A stretch of DNA of 64,000 nt from Bdellovibrionia bacterium. GTDB taxonomy: Bacteria; Bdellovibrionota; Bdellovibrionia; Bdellovibrionales; JAGQZY01. The translations under genes were made by a program, and so were the position numbers. Numbering within the stretch: position 1 is the stretch's first letter; every line of letters begins with the position of its first letter. The stretch spans positions 62,001 through 126,000 of the forward strand of contig JAUICP010000004.1 of assembly GCA_030427805.1 (NCBI GenBank), in the 5' to 3' direction. The notes beneath the pieces are model-generated. The model saw only the letters and a program-made list of their open reading frames with translations, was not told the origin of the DNA and searched no databases. Positions 25,564 through 33,987 of this stretch are shown here, piece by piece.

Positions 25564-26318
25564 ACGGGGTCCTTTAGTTGGTCGAGATAACCTTGGATGG
25601 TTTTTTCAAAACCCAAATAGAGTGCATCGCAGACGAGGGCGTGACCGATAGAAACCTCATCGAGCATGGGAATGTTGGTTTTTAGATGGGCCAGGTTTTT
25701 TAAATTTAGATCGTGGCCGGCATTGATGCCAAAACCCAGATCATGGGCCACTTTTGCAAACTCTGCATACTTCTTCGTAACTTCATCTTGTTTTTCCGTG
25801 GCAAACGAATCAGAAAAGGCTTCGGTATAAAGTTCGACCCGATCGCACCCGGCGACCTTGAACTTCGCCAAATCTCCCTCGGGCAAACTCATTGGATCCA
25901 CAAAAAGGGACGAACGCAAACCGAGATCTTTAATTTTTTTAAGCGAGGACTTCAGGATATCTTCTGAACCCTGCCACTCCCATCCAGCGTTCGATGTAAG
26001 AACATGGGGTGGATCGGGCACGAGCGTTACCTGGGCCGGCCGCGTTTTTTCAACGAGTTCTAAAAAGTCACTCGAAGGATAACCTTCGACGTTGAGCTCG
26101 ACATCAATCGCTTCTTTTAAATCAAAAACGTCTTGTTTTTTAATATGGCGCTCATCGGGCCTGGGATGGACCGTGATCCCCTGGGCTCCCATCTTGATCA
26201 GATCGAGAGAGACTTTAACAACATCGGGTATGTTTTTGCCGCGAGAATTCCTAAGAGTAGCTACTTTGTTAACATTGACGCTGAGTTGAGTTTTTGAGGC
26301 CACAGGCACACTCTCCAT
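25560..26318 (-). CDS. pdxJ: Pyridoxine 5'-phosphate synthase
   Basis: Condenses 1-deoxyxylulose 5-phosphate with 3-amino-2-oxopropyl phosphate to give pyridoxine 5'-phosphate. The TIM-barrel signatures are clear: LSVNVNKVATLRNSRG at the start, GITVHPRPDERHIKK (catalytic His and phosphate loop), TLVPDPPHVLTSNAGW, and INAGHDLNLKNL with SIGHALVCDALYLG near the end. 252 aa is normal. As first gene of the phosphate operon, sharing 4 bp with pstC, its expression may follow phosphate supply. Confidence 0.95.
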   Translation of the reverse strand: MESVPVASKTQLSVNVNKVATLRNSRGKNIPDVVKVSLDLIKMGAQGITVHPRPDERHIKKQDVFDLKEAIDVELNVEGYPSSDFLELVEKTRPAQVTLVPDPPHVLTSNAGWEWQGSEDILKSSLKKIKDLGLRSSLFVDPMSLPEGDLAKFKVAGCDRVELYTEAFSDSFATEKQDEVTKKYAEFAKVAHDLGFGINAGHDLNLKNLAHLKTNIPMLDEVSIGHALVCDALYLGFEKTIQGYLDQLKDPV

Positions 26319-26349
26319 ACACGAGGATTAATATAGACCGCGGAGTCGA

Positions 26350-26436
26350 CTAAGAAGTATAGTCAATAACCAGGGCTATGGCCGTAAACAATATCAAATT
26401 GGACAATAAAACAAGGGTCCATCCACGAGTCAGCAT
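26350..26436 (-). CDS. Possible 28-residue membrane peptide before pdxJ
   Basis: On the minus strand, ATG at 26436 is preceded by GAGG at 7-nt spacing and opens a 28-residue ORF (MLTRGWTLVLL...), one hydrophobic helix of about 20 residues after a basic start and before an acidic end. It stops 31 bp before pdxJ on the same strand. It could be a small membrane protein, like the small subunits of some transporters, or a translated leader of the pdxJ-pst operon. No family recognised. Confidence 0.4.
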   Translation of the reverse strand: MLTRGWTLVLLSNLILFTAIALVIDYTS

Positions 26437-26483
26437 AAACAACCTCACAACGACATCAAAAGACCCTGTACTTATTACAATCA

Positions 26484-26521
26484 CCCGATTTTTGTCAATA
26501 ATCGGGAGTCGAAAGTGACTC
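26484..26521. promoter_or_regulatory. Two adjacent hairpins in the pdxJ/EEP divergent region
   Basis: CCCGATT (26484-26490) pairs with AATCGGG (26500-26506) over a 9-nt loop, and directly after it GAGTC (26506-26510) pairs with GACTC (26517-26521). They lie between two divergent units, so they are unlikely to be terminators of either. They may be operator dyads or part of an untranslated leader on the minus strand. Confidence 0.35.
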
Positions 26522-26578
26522 GATTTAGCTACAAATTTTGTTTAAATTTCAATAATTTAAATCCTAACAGAAACCTAA

Positions 26579-26607
26579 TTGAAACTTGCCTTTCTCCTCG
26601 CTATGTT
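26579..26607 (+). promoter_or_regulatory. Sigma70-type promoter for the EEP gene
   Basis: TTGAAA (26579-26584) and TATGTT (26602-26607) are spaced by 17 bp, placing the transcript start near 26614 and leaving a leader of about 27 nt that contains the GAGGGGG ribosome-binding site before GTG 26641. Confidence 0.5.
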
Positions 26608-26640
26608 GCCCCTAACTGATAGGAGTCCGAGGGGGATCAT

Positions 26641-27852
26641 GTGACTTCGAAGAGCTTACTGAAGTGGGTTTCCAGCCATAGGCTGATTTCACTCTGGTTC
26701 ATCATATTTGCTATAAGTTCTAGCATGAGTTCTTTGAGCTTTGCCCAGCAATATAGCTCAACCCGCGAATATAACTACAGAACTAAGAACAATGAGATTA
26801 AGGTGATGACCTACAATCTCCTCAACCTCTTTGACACTTATCACGACGAAGGCTTTCAGGATTTTACTTTTCTTCCGGCATTTCACGCCCTCAAAGAAAA
26901 CTGCCACGGCCTTCCCATCCCCTATTACCGAGAACTCTGTCTGGCCGTCGATTGGACGCCTGATCGACTGCAGGCCAAAATCGAGCAAATTGGTCGGGTC
27001 ATCCAAGCCCAAGGGGAACTCCCCGATATTTTGGCCGTTCAAGAAATTGAAAATCAGCAAGTCATTCGCATGCTTTCCCGGTATTTGGGCTATGATCGCT
27101 ATATCGTTACAAATAGCCCTTCTCGTCGCGGAATTGACGTTGCCCTTCTCTACCGGGAGCGAAAACTGCAACTCAAAGATTGGAAGCAGGTTCCCATTGT
27201 CGACCCCAATGACCCTGATTTTCTGACTCGTCCTATTCTCGAAGCTCAGTTCTATGTGAACGGAGCGGATAAAGGCCATGTTTTAGGCGTTTACGTGAAT
27301 CATTGGCCATCCCAATCGGCAACGACCTACCACCGGCAATTGGCCGCACAGAGTTTGGCCGAGCGAATTGAGTATCAAATGCAGGATCAGGGCTATCTTA
27401 ATTACCATGTGGTTGCCCTCGGAGATTTCAATACCACGACCTCCGAAAGACCCAATGCCATTGCTGATATTCTCCATAATTCCGAATGGTGGAATGCCCT
27501 CCAGGACACACAACTTCTCTCCCATCAATTTGGCAGAGTGGAATTTGGCCCCGAAGTCGCCGCAGATTTAAAGGGAACCTATTGGTACCGCGGTGAAAAT
27601 ACGTGGAACTATTTTGATCGGATATTAATCAGTCAAAATCTGGCCAATGGCAAAAGCATGGAGTACGACCCCTACAGCTATTTAATTCTGTTTGAGGACT
27701 TCATGTCCAAAATCGAAAACTGGAAAGACAATAAAAGTGGTCGGAACTTTCGCGTGCGTGCGCCCTTCGCCTTTAACTTTACCGCTAATTCCATGTCAGA
27801 AATGGGGTATAGCGACCACCTTCCAGTGATCGTAAAAATACGAATTCGCTAA
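26641..27852 (+). CDS. Exported endonuclease/exonuclease/phosphatase (EEP) family protein
   Basis: A signal peptide (residues about 15-36, ending SLSFAQ) directs it out of the cytoplasm. The EEP fold follows: KVMTYNLLNLFDTYHD (Asn ligand), DILAVQEIEN (metal-binding Glu), SRRGIDVALLYR, GVYVNHWPSQ (His), ALGDFNTT (Asp/Asn pair) and the closing SDHLPVIV (Asp-His). All catalytic residues of the DNase I-like family are present. It may act on nucleic acid, phospholipid headgroups or sugar phosphates; the sequence does not decide. Start is GTG 26641, behind GAGGGGG; an ATG two bases upstream is out of frame. Confidence 0.85.
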   Translation: MTSKSLLKWVSSHRLISLWFIIFAISSSMSSLSFAQQYSSTREYNYRTKNNEIKVMTYNLLNLFDTYHDEGFQDFTFLPAFHALKENCHGLPIPYYRELCLAVDWTPDRLQAKIEQIGRVIQAQGELPDILAVQEIENQQVIRMLSRYLGYDRYIVTNSPSRRGIDVALLYRERKLQLKDWKQVPIVDPNDPDFLTRPILEAQFYVNGADKGHVLGVYVNHWPSQSATTYHRQLAAQSLAERIEYQMQDQGYLNYHVVALGDFNTTTSERPNAIADILHNSEWWNALQDTQLLSHQFGRVEFGPEVAADLKGTYWYRGENTWNYFDRILISQNLANGKSMEYDPYSYLILFEDFMSKIENWKDNKSGRNFRVRAPFAFNFTANSMSEMGYSDHLPVIVKIRIR

Positions 27853-27977
27853 AATCCCCTGTTATTTTAGAAGCTTGAAAACTCTTCACGGGCCTATCTC
27901 TTTTACACTGATATTTGACGCTAAGCATTATTTAGCCCAAAAAGGGGGTCGCTAACTCACAAAGGGAGAAGTGGCTC

Positions 27978-30029
27978 ATGTTGCGTGTAATTTTTAAAAC
28001 CCCCATTATTTTGTGTCTTCTGTGCTTGAGTCTTTCGACCTTCGCACAAGACATTCCACCCCACATGAACCAAAGGCCTTGGGTTCTCGGCGGATATATC
28101 ATCAATCCTAATAATAATATCGCCTACAAATATTACCTGACTATTTATAAAGGTATTATCTACGCGATTAATAGTCAGAAAGACTTTCCGATTGATAACG
28201 ATGGTAGACTTGTCTTCCAAGATCCATTTACAAATCAACAAATCGTTGACGATAATCCCCTCGTTTTAGACGAATCGGATTTTGGCGGAAAAATTGTTAT
28301 CTTCCCCGGTCTTATTAATATGCACGGTCACATGAAATACGATGTTCTTCCGATGTGGGGACTTGCCAAGGGCCAATTTGGAAATCGCCATCAATGGAGA
28401 AAGTGGAGTCGCTATAAAAATGCGGTGAGCTTTAATATGCGAGCCCTCAGAAAACCTTCGCCCAGTGCCGGAAACTACAGTAGTGATATCGCTAAGATTA
28501 ATACCTGTGCTGCCGTTCGCTGGTCAGAATTGACGGCACTCACATCTGGCACCACTGCCATGCAGGGTATTGCCAACGATAAACAATGTGGTCGCTATTG
28601 GGGTGCTAAAAACGTTGAGCTTGAAGAAGATTGGTACGATCAAAGAAACGTATTTGCCACGACTGATTTAGTTCTTCCCGAGTTCTACGAACCTGTAACC
28701 ACTCAATACATCTTACCCTTAATTCGCCAAGGTATTGGAACCTATTGGGATGCCGTTCAAGGCCTCATTAATATGTTTAATATTTCAGAGCAGCTTGAAT
28801 CTTCTGGCGAAGACCCAGAAGATGCTTGGTCCGATCTCCCCGAGGGAGTCGAAACCAACAAAGCCAGTCGCTATGCCGGATGGTACGAGGTCAAAACAAG
28901 GCAAAGTAAATGGGCCACTCTCAACGAACAAATTCCCAGTGGTTTAGCTCGAACTCAAATTGTTCACCTTTCTGAAGGAAGCCGCACTGATGGTTACAAC
29001 CGCATCGAATACCCTTGGGCTCGATTTTTAGGCCTTGCTAAAAGAGGTCTTACGATCATTCACGGTGTGGGTATGGATGCCAATGATTTTTCTCATGCTG
29101 CTGCCAACGGCGTAAACCTAGTGTGGTCGCCCATGTCGAATCTTCTTCTCTACGGAGAGACTCTCGATGTTGTCACCGCTCTTCAAGCGGGAGTGAACGT
29201 TTCTCTTGGTACCGACTGGTCGCCAACTGGGACTAAGCACATGCTCGACGAACTGAAAATTGCAAGACGTTACCTCAATGCCTTCGAGCCTCAAGGTGCA
29301 GCTGTTACCGACGAGATGCTTGTAAAGATGGCGACCGAAAATGCCGCCAAAGCCCTTGGCCTTTATGATAATAATGGTGATGTTACTGTCGGAAAAATCG
29401 GACTCGGTAAACTCGCCGACCTCATGGCGATTAAAGTGGATGACACTTCGAACTCAGGTGGCGCACTCTACTCGGCACTGGTCAATGCCACTCAACAAGA
29501 TGTCGCCCTCACCGTTGTTGGCGGCAACCCCGTTTATGGCGAAACCCGAGCTATGAACGAAGTGGGCAATAAGTGGGATGGTAACCGAAATAGCATCGAG
29601 AGACTCCCATTGGCAGCCCGACAAGATCATCGAGGTGCTTTCAATACTTGTGGTGAAATGGCTGGAGCAAAAGCCTTCCGCTTTCCAGTTAAAAATACGG
29701 ACATCGATCAAATTTCTGGCGGAGCCCTTAGCTCGGTTCAGGGAATTGACAACGTTCTTGTGAATGCCTTTGGTACTTACGCGCAGAATGCCCCTGGTGG
29801 CGGAGCTTCTTCCAGTGAACTCGAAGCCCTGCCCGATGGAATTGACCCCATGTACAACTGTGAAGACGCCGACTACCAAAGAAGAATGTACCAGTACATT
29901 CCAGACGAAGTCTTTGCCAATAAGCAAGCCTTTGGCGCTTCGGAGTGGAAGATTCAACCCCTCTCCAACTTACCGGCCGACTACAATTTCGAAAGAGATC
30001 GTCAAACGATGCTATCGGTGGCCGAGTAG
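27978..30029 (+). CDS. Exported amidohydrolase-family enzyme, 683 aa
   Basis: A signal peptide (cleavage after TFA, about residue 22) precedes an amidohydrolase-superfamily TIM barrel. Metal-site elements are NMHGHMKYD (HxH), QIVHLSEG (third His), TIIHGVG (fourth His) and SLGTDWSP (catalytic Asp). That HxH-H-H-D set is typical of the mononuclear cytosine-deaminase/TrzN group. A following SPTGTKHMLDELK helix fits that group. It is about 200 residues longer than usual, with an extra C-terminal segment of roughly 110 residues (from about 570, rich in Asn/Gly) and insertions before the third ligand. Export is uncommon for such deaminase-like enzymes. Substrate unknown. GGGAG precedes ATG 27978. 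Confidence 0.85.
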   Translation: MLRVIFKTPIILCLLCLSLSTFAQDIPPHMNQRPWVLGGYIINPNNNIAYKYYLTIYKGIIYAINSQKDFPIDNDGRLVFQDPFTNQQIVDDNPLVLDESDFGGKIVIFPGLINMHGHMKYDVLPMWGLAKGQFGNRHQWRKWSRYKNAVSFNMRALRKPSPSAGNYSSDIAKINTCAAVRWSELTALTSGTTAMQGIANDKQCGRYWGAKNVELEEDWYDQRNVFATTDLVLPEFYEPVTTQYILPLIRQGIGTYWDAVQGLINMFNISEQLESSGEDPEDAWSDLPEGVETNKASRYAGWYEVKTRQSKWATLNEQIPSGLARTQIVHLSEGSRTDGYNRIEYPWARFLGLAKRGLTIIHGVGMDANDFSHAAANGVNLVWSPMSNLLLYGETLDVVTALQAGVNVSLGTDWSPTGTKHMLDELKIARRYLNAFEPQGAAVTDEMLVKMATENAAKALGLYDNNGDVTVGKIGLGKLADLMAIKVDDTSNSGGALYSALVNATQQDVALTVVGGNPVYGETRAMNEVGNKWDGNRNSIERLPLAARQDHRGAFNTCGEMAGAKAFRFPVKNTDIDQISGGALSSVQGIDNVLVNAFGTYAQNAPGGGASSSELEALPDGIDPMYNCEDADYQRRMYQYIPDEVFANKQAFGASEWKIQPLSNLPADYNFERDRQTMLSVAE

Positions 30030-30118
30030 GTCATTCCCATAAATTCTCATCCTTTGACCAAGGGAGATGCTTTTCAAGGCCTCTCCTTCGTGCTAGTTTT
30101 AGAGATTGAGGAGCATTT

Positions 30119-31366
30119 ATGGCCAACTTACAATCTGTTAAAGGAACTAGAGACCTTCTTCCAGAAACCTGGAACCAGTACCTAGAGGTTCAGTCCATCT
30201 TTCACGAAATCGGAACTCGCTATGGCTTTGACATGGCCGAAATTCCTATTATTGAGTTCACTAAGGTTTTCTCCAGATCCCTTGGCGATACGACCGATAT
30301 CGTAACCAAAGAAATGTACACCTTTGAAGATAAAGGGGGCGACTCAATCACTATGCGCCCCGAGGGAACCGCAGGCCTTGTTCGCGCCTTTTTATCAAAT
30401 GGCCTCACTCGCTCCACTCCTGTTAAATTCCTGTACTCTGGCCCTATGTTTCGCTACGAGCGCCCACAAAAAGGTCGTTATCGTCAGTTTTACCAACTGG
30501 GCGCGGAACTCATCGGTGCCTCCTCGGCCCAAGCCGACCTTGAAGTCCTTAGTTTCGCCTCACTCTTTTTAAAAGAATTGGGGCTCGCCGATAAAACTCA
30601 ACTGGAACTCAACTCCATCGGTGATAAAGAATCCCGGCAAATTTACCGCGACAAACTCGTCGAGTATTTTTCTGATTTCAAAAATGATCTGTCTCGCGAA
30701 AGTCTCGAACGCCTAGAAAAAAACCCCATGCGCATTCTCGACTCGAAACAAGAAGAAGATCAAAAGCTCGTCGCTGAAGCGCCCAAACTTTTAGAAAATC
30801 TCAATAGCGAAAGCCTCGATTTTTTCAACGAAGTCTGCGAGGGTCTTAAGAATTTTAATATTGATTACACCATCAATCACAAGCTTGTGCGGGGACTTGA
30901 TTACTATTGCCACACAGTATTTGAATTCACCACACAAAACCTGGGCTCACAGAATGCGGTCCTTTCGGGTGGTCGCTATGACGATTTGGTTTCAATGATG
31001 GGCGGTCCTGCAACTCCTGGTATTGGATTTGCCGCTGGAACAGATCGCCTTGTGCTCCTGCGCGATCAAAAAGTAGAAAAAGCGCCCCTTGTCGTTGTCA
31101 TACCCGTCAATAAAGAGTTTCAACAGGAGGCTCTACAGTTGAGTAATGAATTGCGAAAATCTGGACTTCCCGTTGAAATGTCCTATTCAGGCAATTTAAG
31201 CAAAAGACTCACCAAAGCGCAAAAAATGGAGGCTCACTTCGCCCTCATGGTGTCAAAAGATGAATCGGGCTCGGATCGCTTAGAAGTTAAAGATCTTAAA
31301 TCCGGTGAACAAAAAGAAATGAATCAAGGCGATTTTTGCCAGCTTTATAAAACTGTCAGCCAGTGA
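30119..31366 (+). CDS. hisS: Histidyl-tRNA synthetase
   Basis: Class II synthetase charging tRNA-His. Motif 1 lies in the N-terminal helix region, motif 2 is FRYERPQKGRYRQFYQLG, the His-specific loops are LVRGLDYYCHTVFEF and SGGRYDDL, and motif 3 is GIGFAAGTDRLVLL. The C-terminal anticodon-binding domain (from about residue 320) is present. 415 aa is normal. GAGGAG precedes ATG 30119 at 6 nt. It is an essential housekeeping gene that seems to stand alone, ending 52 bp before the convergent FHA gene. Confidence 0.97.
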   Translation: MANLQSVKGTRDLLPETWNQYLEVQSIFHEIGTRYGFDMAEIPIIEFTKVFSRSLGDTTDIVTKEMYTFEDKGGDSITMRPEGTAGLVRAFLSNGLTRSTPVKFLYSGPMFRYERPQKGRYRQFYQLGAELIGASSAQADLEVLSFASLFLKELGLADKTQLELNSIGDKESRQIYRDKLVEYFSDFKNDLSRESLERLEKNPMRILDSKQEEDQKLVAEAPKLLENLNSESLDFFNEVCEGLKNFNIDYTINHKLVRGLDYYCHTVFEFTTQNLGSQNAVLSGGRYDDLVSMMGGPATPGIGFAAGTDRLVLLRDQKVEKAPLVVVIPVNKEFQQEALQLSNELRKSGLPVEMSYSGNLSKRLTKAQKMEAHFALMVSKDESGSDRLEVKDLKSGEQKEMNQGDFCQLYKTVSQ

Positions 31367-31418
31367 ATTTTCAGAAAACGCAAAATCTAAGGCTTTAGCA
31401 AAACTCACAATATTCAAA

Positions 31419-32513
31419 TCAATTAGGGGATTCATTCTTTTCTGAATCTATTTTTGGGGAGTCTGCTTTTGGGGACTCTTCTTTAGAACCTTTGTTGTTG
31501 CCCTTGTTTTCGAACTCTTCGAAGCGAAGATCTTGTTCTTTTTTCTTTTCGTCCTCTTCCTTTTTATCTTCGAGAATTTCCTTGTAGGCATTGTCGAATT
31601 CCTTAAAAAGAGAATCAAAGCCCCTACTGGAGTGGCTCATATTAAAAAGCGGATAGGCCAAGGTATGTGAGAAGTCATAACCATTGCCCTGTCTGGATCG
31701 ATAAAAATCAACACCTCGAGTGGTAACAATAAAAAGAATTAAAATAGCACTCGATATCGCCGCAAGTTTTTTAGGATTCACATTCTGGTATATGGTCTTC
31801 CCCAAACTAAAGAGCAACCAAAACATAAGAACCAAACCGGCCAAATATTTAATCCCCAAATAAAGTCCCTGGCTCGGAAAGTTAAATTCAAGGACCTGGC
31901 CAAATAAAGCTTCAAACTCTACGACAAAAGAAATGAGGGCAAAGGGCCTGAGCACTCTAAAGTACTGATACTTTCGTGCGTGAACCTTTGAATAAATCGA
32001 AATAAGAAGAGCAATAACGGCATAACCAAGAGTACTTGAGACCGCCACTAGAACCATCTCCATCATTTCACTTTGGATGGCCTTTTGTGAGTAATTAATA
32101 ATGTTCAAGCAGATTCCGGCAAAGAAAAGTCCAATTGTTTGCATAATGACTTTTCGATCTTCGGTGATCGATTTATTCTTCCACTCTTCAAGGTCGATGC
32201 GAACGGTTTTTTCAACGGGCCCCAAGTCAGTGAATATCTCAACTTTTACAGTTCCCAAGTAGAGCTTCGTACGGCCACCGAGATCGATTTCTTCTTTTTT
32301 CTTCCCATCGATGACGATCCCGTTAAGACTCCCGGTATCGCGAATGACATAGTTACCCGCGTTTTCGACAATTTCACAATGGCGAGAAGAAATACTTGCA
32401 TCGTTAATAATGACCCGGTTTTCAATTCCGCGACCGATACTAATAGGAGCCTCTTCGAAACGATAGAACTCAGGTGAATCACTTCCGGGCTGAATGACCT
32501 TAACAACTATCAC
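31419..32513 (-). CDS. FHA-domain polytopic membrane protein
   Basis: Residues about 1-95 form a forkhead-associated domain with its phosphopeptide-binding residues: ISIGRGIENRVIINDASISSRHCEI (Gly-Arg, Ser, His) and the closing GSLNGIVIDG. FHA domains bind phosphothreonine, so this should tie a membrane protein to a Ser/Thr kinase or similar signal. After it come five hydrophobic segments (between about residues 125 and 275). The C-terminal 75 residues are a charged, Lys/Glu-rich tail. Its start overlaps the end of the exported protease gene by 4 bp, so the two are co-translated. Confidence 0.8.
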   Translation of the reverse strand: MIVVKVIQPGSDSPEFYRFEEAPISIGRGIENRVIINDASISSRHCEIVENAGNYVIRDTGSLNGIVIDGKKKEEIDLGGRTKLYLGTVKVEIFTDLGPVEKTVRIDLEEWKNKSITEDRKVIMQTIGLFFAGICLNIINYSQKAIQSEMMEMVLVAVSSTLGYAVIALLISIYSKVHARKYQYFRVLRPFALISFVVEFEALFGQVLEFNFPSQGLYLGIKYLAGLVLMFWLLFSLGKTIYQNVNPKKLAAISSAILILFIVTTRGVDFYRSRQGNGYDFSHTLAYPLFNMSHSSRGFDSLFKEFDNAYKEILEDKKEEDEKKKEQDLRFEEFENKGNNKGSKEESPKADSPKIDSEKNESPN

Positions 32514-33820
32514 TTGCCACCCCGATCGATATTATCCAAAAGGATTTTAAGAATCGATTTTACATTTTCAATAACGAAGCCCCGCAGTTCTGCCTTCATT
32601 ACAATTTCGTCACCATTGGCATTGAGACTCACGGCTTTGATTTCTACGTTCAGTATATCTTTAAAGTCGTGGTAACCGCGGGCGCAAACATTGACTTGAA
32701 AAGGAATCCCATTGCGATTGAGCATTCTTTGATCAAAACAAGAGTACTTTGTGTATTTATCGGAATTTGAAAAAAAGAAGAACTGAAAGCTTCCACCATT
32801 GTACATATTATTGAGAATTCGAAAAAAGCGAAACCCATTGAGGCTATTGCTCGAAATCGTCGTGTAATTGACTTCGTAGCTTCCAGTATTGAGACCATCT
32901 GCTAAAAAAGCCGAGTGATCAAGATAGCAGACTTGTTTGAATGTCTGGTATCCGACTTCTTTGTTTTTTTGTTGGTCACTCCAGCACTTTAAACTTTCAG
33001 GGGACTGATTCACCGTCCATTCACCGACGCTAAATCCTTGGCCACTATTGTCGACAAAGTCCTTAGTAAGGCTTGCTTGCAAATCAATGAGTTGGCCTTC
33101 AATCAGTTTTACCAACTGACTTTTCTTGCCCGTTTTCGGTTTCTCGGCCACTTGATTTTTTACGGCCTGACTTTGATCCTCGATCATTTTGGTTAAAAAC
33201 CGAGCCGGCACAGAAAAAGAAATATTTTGGGAACCTACGAGCCTTGAGACATTAATTCCTACGAGTTGCGACTGACCATTGACCGTGGGACCGCCCGACA
33301 TGCCGGAGTTTATGGGAGAACTCATGTGAACGACAGAGTAGGCTCCATGATTAATTTCCCCGTTAAAAGTACCAGAGACAATGGACATATTGAGGTCTTC
33401 GGGCTGACCAACAGAGTAGATTAACTCCCCTTGGGCTGGGGCTTTTTTAGCAAAGGGGATCTCTTTTTTGAAATCGAAGCCCTTCACTTGTATAAGCGCC
33501 AGATCGTGAACGACGTCTAAACTGATGATTTTCGCTGGGTAACTTTTCTTTTGGTCGACGAGATAGATTTTATAGTTTTCGTCTTCGAGAACGGCGCTTG
33601 AAACCACGTGATAATTGGTTGCCAAATAGGAATTTTTCTTATCAATAACGAAGGCTGTTCCGTAACTTGCCTTGGGTGATTCGGGAGAAATTGCCGACTT
33701 TAATTTAAAGACTGCGTATTTCAAATCTTCAAAGACTCGATCTCCGGTGGTCAATTTTTCGGGCTCCGAAAAGGCCGACTGACACATTAGAAAACCGAGG
33801 ATCAGCGCACAAAATGACAA
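32510..33820 (-). CDS. Exported trypsin-like serine protease (S1C type)
   Basis: Trypsin fold with a full triad: His in SYLATNYHVV, Asp in VVHDLALIQV, Ser in SGMSGGPTV. No PDZ domain follows; instead the C-terminal 200 residues are a separate, unrecognised region. Coordinates use the TTG at 33820, which has a poor ribosome-binding site. Seven codons upstream in the same frame, an ATC (33839-33841) follows AAAGAGGAGG at 6 nt and would give an ideal n-region (IKGYRRSLSFCAL), so translation probably starts there, or the base is an assembly error for ATG. Signal cleavage after SAFS is likely. It overlaps the FHA membrane-protein gene by 4 bp. Confidence 0.8.
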   Translation of the reverse strand: MSFCALILGFLMCQSAFSEPEKLTTGDRVFEDLKYAVFKLKSAISPESPKASYGTAFVIDKKNSYLATNYHVVSSAVLEDENYKIYLVDQKKSYPAKIISLDVVHDLALIQVKGFDFKKEIPFAKKAPAQGELIYSVGQPEDLNMSIVSGTFNGEINHGAYSVVHMSSPINSGMSGGPTVNGQSQLVGINVSRLVGSQNISFSVPARFLTKMIEDQSQAVKNQVAEKPKTGKKSQLVKLIEGQLIDLQASLTKDFVDNSGQGFSVGEWTVNQSPESLKCWSDQQKNKEVGYQTFKQVCYLDHSAFLADGLNTGSYEVNYTTISSNSLNGFRFFRILNNMYNGGSFQFFFFSNSDKYTKYSCFDQRMLNRNGIPFQVNVCARGYHDFKDILNVEIKAVSLNANGDEIVMKAELRGFVIENVKSILKILLDNIDRGGK

Positions 33821-33933
33821 CGAACGTCGATAGCCTTTGATAAAAAGCCTCCTCTTTAATATAGGCTAGTTGAGGCGACAAAAAATTGCAAATAAGCCAC
33901 GTGTAAAAGCTTATTGACCTAGGCTGAGACGGA

Positions 33934-33939
33934 TATAAT
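33934..33939 (+). promoter_or_regulatory. Probable -10 box for acs
   Basis: A perfect TATAAT lies 49 bp before the acs start. TTGACC at 33914-33919 is only 14 bp upstream, too close for an ideal -35, so the -35 assignment stays open. The implied leader is about 40 nt with GGGGGAAG before ATG. Confidence 0.4.
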
Positions 33940-33987
33940 CATCAAGGCCTTAGGCTGGAAGGCTAGGAACTATTTGGGGGAAGTTTT

